From Bacteroidales bacterium (GTDB lineage: Bacteria > Bacteroidota > Bacteroidia > Bacteroidales > JAADJA01), in contig JAOZOC010000153.1 of the NCBI GenBank assembly GCA_029933495.1, forward strand, positions 1 to 7,409: a stretch of 7,409 bases of DNA, read 5' to 3'. The position numbers and the translations under genes were made by a program. Under the pieces are notes generated by a model. The model worked only from the letters and a program-made list of their open reading frames with translations, searched no databases and was not told the origin of the DNA. Of this stretch, positions 6,090 to 7,409 are shown piece after piece; position 1 is the first letter of the stretch, and every line of letters starts with the position of its first letter.

Positions 6090-6854
6090 ATGTTAAATAA
6101 AAGTATCATGACTCGCAATTATTTTAAAACACTCGTTATCGCTGCTTTCCTTATCGGAATCGCAACAACATCTTTTGCACAGATGCAAATCGGAGGTCGT
6201 CTTGGTCTGAATATGGCAAACCTTAGAGGGGAATCAATCCAAAATAACTCAATGTTGATGGGATATAATGTCGGAGTCTCATTTGATTACGGGCTTAAAG
6301 ACCTGATCAAAAGTGATTTTGGAGAAAAATTCTCAATTGGAATTGAAGTAGCAGCCAGTCAAAAGGGAGCGACAACAGATTACCTCTTCTATCACGATAC
6401 GATCCCCAACTCCCCAGTTGATACGGTAAAAGGAGCCAAACAGGTTTCTACTTATATTGAAATCCCTATTTTGGCGAAATACACATTTGGTGATCCCAAA
6501 GGTGTTCACTTTTATGCTGAAGCTGGATTATATGTTGCATCCCTGTTCGGATTAACCATAAATGGTGATGTGTGGAGAGATCATGATCAGAATCCTGAAA
6601 CTGACCGTAGAAAATATCGCGAGGAATATACAGGGTTCGATTATGGATTTATTGTTGGTGGAGGTGTTTTGATCCCCATTGGAGGAAGACGCAGTCCCTG
6701 GTTAATTTCAGGAGATGTAAGATATTCAATGGGATTTACAAATATAGGTGAGCTTAAAAAAGGGACTACAGATATTCCACCAGAACAACTTAATGATATA
6801 AAAACAAGTGCATTAAGCGTGTTGGTAGGTGTGGTTTACAAATTGAACAATTAA
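6090..6854 (+). CDS. Outer-membrane beta-barrel protein (porin-like, PorT/OMP_b-brl_2 type)
   Basis: A 254-residue exported protein. The first 30 residues form a signal peptide: basic start, hydrophobic core VIAAFLIGIATT, then cleavage after SFA, before Gln31. The mature part alternates polar and hydrophobic residues with many Gly and aromatic positions, as in an eight-strand-type barrel. It contains YIEIPILAKYTFG (122-134) and FDYGFIVGGGV (183-193), typical of the Bacteroidota outer-membrane beta-barrel family that includes PorT-like proteins. The last strand ends LSVLVGVVYKLNN. Its function within the family (porin, assembly factor or structural protein) cannot be told. Met7 (ATG at 6108) is an equally plausible start and still leaves a good signal peptide. 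The gene is set off by terminators on both sides, so it is probably transcribed alone. Confidence 0.87.
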   Translation: MLNKSIMTRNYFKTLVIAAFLIGIATTSFAQMQIGGRLGLNMANLRGESIQNNSMLMGYNVGVSFDYGLKDLIKSDFGEKFSIGIEVAASQKGATTDYLFYHDTIPNSPVDTVKGAKQVSTYIEIPILAKYTFGDPKGVHFYAEAGLYVASLFGLTINGDVWRDHDQNPETDRRKYREEYTGFDYGFIVGGGVLIPIGGRRSPWLISGDVRYSMGFTNIGELKKGTTDIPPEQLNDIKTSALSVLVGVVYKLNN

Positions 6855-6876
6855 GATAATATTTTTTTTCAAAGAT

Positions 6877-6909
6877 AAAAAGGTTACCACATGGTAGCCT
6901 TTTTTTTTT
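6877..6909. terminator. Bidirectional intrinsic terminator shared by convergent genes
   Basis: AAAAGGTTACCA pairs with TGGTAGCCTTTT in a 12-position stem (one T-G wobble) with a minimal centre. A run of Ts to 6909 serves the plus-strand outer-membrane protein gene, whose stop is 22 bases upstream. A run of As at 6877-6881 supplies the T-tract for the minus-strand gene. The minus-strand stop codon (6908-6910) overlaps the edge of this T run. Confidence 0.9.
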
Positions 6910-7327
6910 ATTGTGGCCTTATTTCAAAAGAGTGCCCAAAAGGAGTCCGGGCAAAGACTGAAAATTTCACACCCAGAGATGAGAGTGTTCCAAGGCTGCC
7001 CGTAACAGCAAGTACCAATCCTCCGGTAATTAGCAATCCCAATTTTGTTGTAGGTTCAGGGTCAGCAATTGCAGCAGCAACTATCCAGACACCGGCACTG
7101 GTTATTCCAAGAGCGGAAAGGAAGGCAGCAATCTGCTTCCACTTCATATCACCTTTACTTTTTGCAGCTTTAATCAATGTAACCGCTGAACGCAAATCTT
7201 TAGCGTTAAGACCAAGGCGGGCATCATCCTCAAAGACAAAAGGTGCTTTTGTTGAATATTGCTTCAAAGTCTTTTCAAGCCAGTCGGGATCGCTGCTTCT
7301 TATTATTACACTTATTTCTTCACTCAT
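6908..7327 (-). CDS. Small protein with two predicted membrane helices, function unknown
   Basis: A 139-residue protein I do not recognise. Residues 1-60 are a soluble, charged N-terminal part with the stretch SSDPDWLEKTLKQYS and an amphipathic region around DLRSAVTLIKAAKSK. Two hydrophobic segments follow, about 64-88 (IAAFLSALGITSAGVWIVAA) and 95-116 (LGLLITGGLVLAVTG), then a short polar tail ending EIRPQ. There is no signal peptide, so both ends probably lie on the cytoplasmic side (inference). The frame is supported by an exact TACCTTTG promoter element just upstream of the ATG and a terminator hairpin at its end. It converges with the outer-membrane protein gene. The 8-base repeat array lies immediately upstream of its promoter. 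I see no catalytic motif, and I make no functional call. Confidence 0.75.
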   Translation of the reverse strand: MSEEISVIIRSSDPDWLEKTLKQYSTKAPFVFEDDARLGLNAKDLRSAVTLIKAAKSKGDMKWKQIAAFLSALGITSAGVWIVAAAIADPEPTTKLGLLITGGLVLAVTGSLGTLSSLGVKFSVFARTPFGHSFEIRPQ

Positions 7328-7335
7328 TGCAGGTG

Positions 7336-7343
7336 CAAAGGTA
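7336..7343 (-). promoter_or_regulatory. -7 promoter element of the two-helix membrane protein gene
   Basis: On the minus strand TACCTTTG is an exact TAnnTTTG match, followed by CACCTGC and then the ATG at 7327 eight bases on. The transcript would be leaderless or nearly so. A -33 element would have to fall within or beside the octamer repeats starting at 7354; no TTG is visible there. Confidence 0.6.
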
Positions 7344-7353
7344 GGGAAAAAAT

Positions 7354-7409
7354 AGAATGTGTGAATGGGAGAATGGGAGAATGGGTGAATGTGTGAATGG
7401 GAGAATGGG
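7354..7409. repeat. Tandem 8-base repeat array, at least 7 units, open at window edge
   Basis: The last 56 bases divide exactly into seven octamers of the form (A/T)GAATG(G/T)G. In order they are AGAATGTG, TGAATGGG, AGAATGGG, AGAATGGG, TGAATGTG, TGAATGGG, AGAATGGG. The TGAATGGG-AGAATGGG pair preceded by a GTG-ending unit occurs twice, hinting at a 24-base higher-order unit with one extra octamer between the copies. The array begins 10 bases upstream of the -7 element of the minus-strand gene and runs off the window. Confidence 0.9.

Noticed and set aside
6891..7355. A 154-codon open frame on the plus strand opposite the two-helix membrane protein gene
   Set aside because: It starts inside the terminator hairpin and runs directly antisense to a frame that has an exact promoter element, a sensible start and two clean hydrophobic segments. 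Its translation shows no domain-like pattern.

Overview
The window looks like chromosomal DNA from a member of the Bacteroidota, probably an uncultured or environmental one. Four things point that way. The DNA is AT-rich. Exact TAnnTTTG promoter elements lie just upstream of several genes, and no strong Shine-Dalgarno sites are visible. One large secreted protein has a gliding-motility type C-terminal sorting domain (type IX secretion, T9SS). Another gene encodes an outer-membrane beta-barrel protein of a kind typical of this phylum. Genus or species cannot be read from the sequence.

Layout. Positions 1-260, minus strand: tRNA-Ser(GCU) followed by a tRNA-Pro(UGG) cut by the window edge. They are separated by two GC-rich inverted repeats and probably read from one promoter at about 326-355. 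Positions 556-1218, plus strand: a YggS/PLPBP-family pyridoxal-phosphate homeostasis protein. Positions 1276-2685, minus strand: a T9SS-exported multidomain adhesin-like protein, convergent with yggS. Positions 2686-3327: a 642-base gene-poor gap holding several palindromic elements. Positions 3328-5919, plus strand: complete clpB, with a strong terminator at 5943-5980. Positions 6090-6854, plus strand: a beta-barrel outer-membrane protein. Its terminator at 6877-6909 appears to be shared with a convergent small two-helix membrane protein of unknown function (6908-7327, minus strand). The window ends inside an array of 8-base repeats (7354-7409) lying directly upstream of that last gene.

The genes do not form an operon or an evident shared pathway. 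They are single genes in alternating or convergent orientation: vitamin B6 cofactor homeostasis, protein disaggregation, and cell-surface proteins. I see no phage, plasmid, CRISPR, transposase or defence genes. The least explained parts are the palindrome-rich gap before clpB, the repeat-flanked orphan membrane protein at the right edge, and the hairpin elements between the two tRNAs. I do not see a convincing new multi-gene system.
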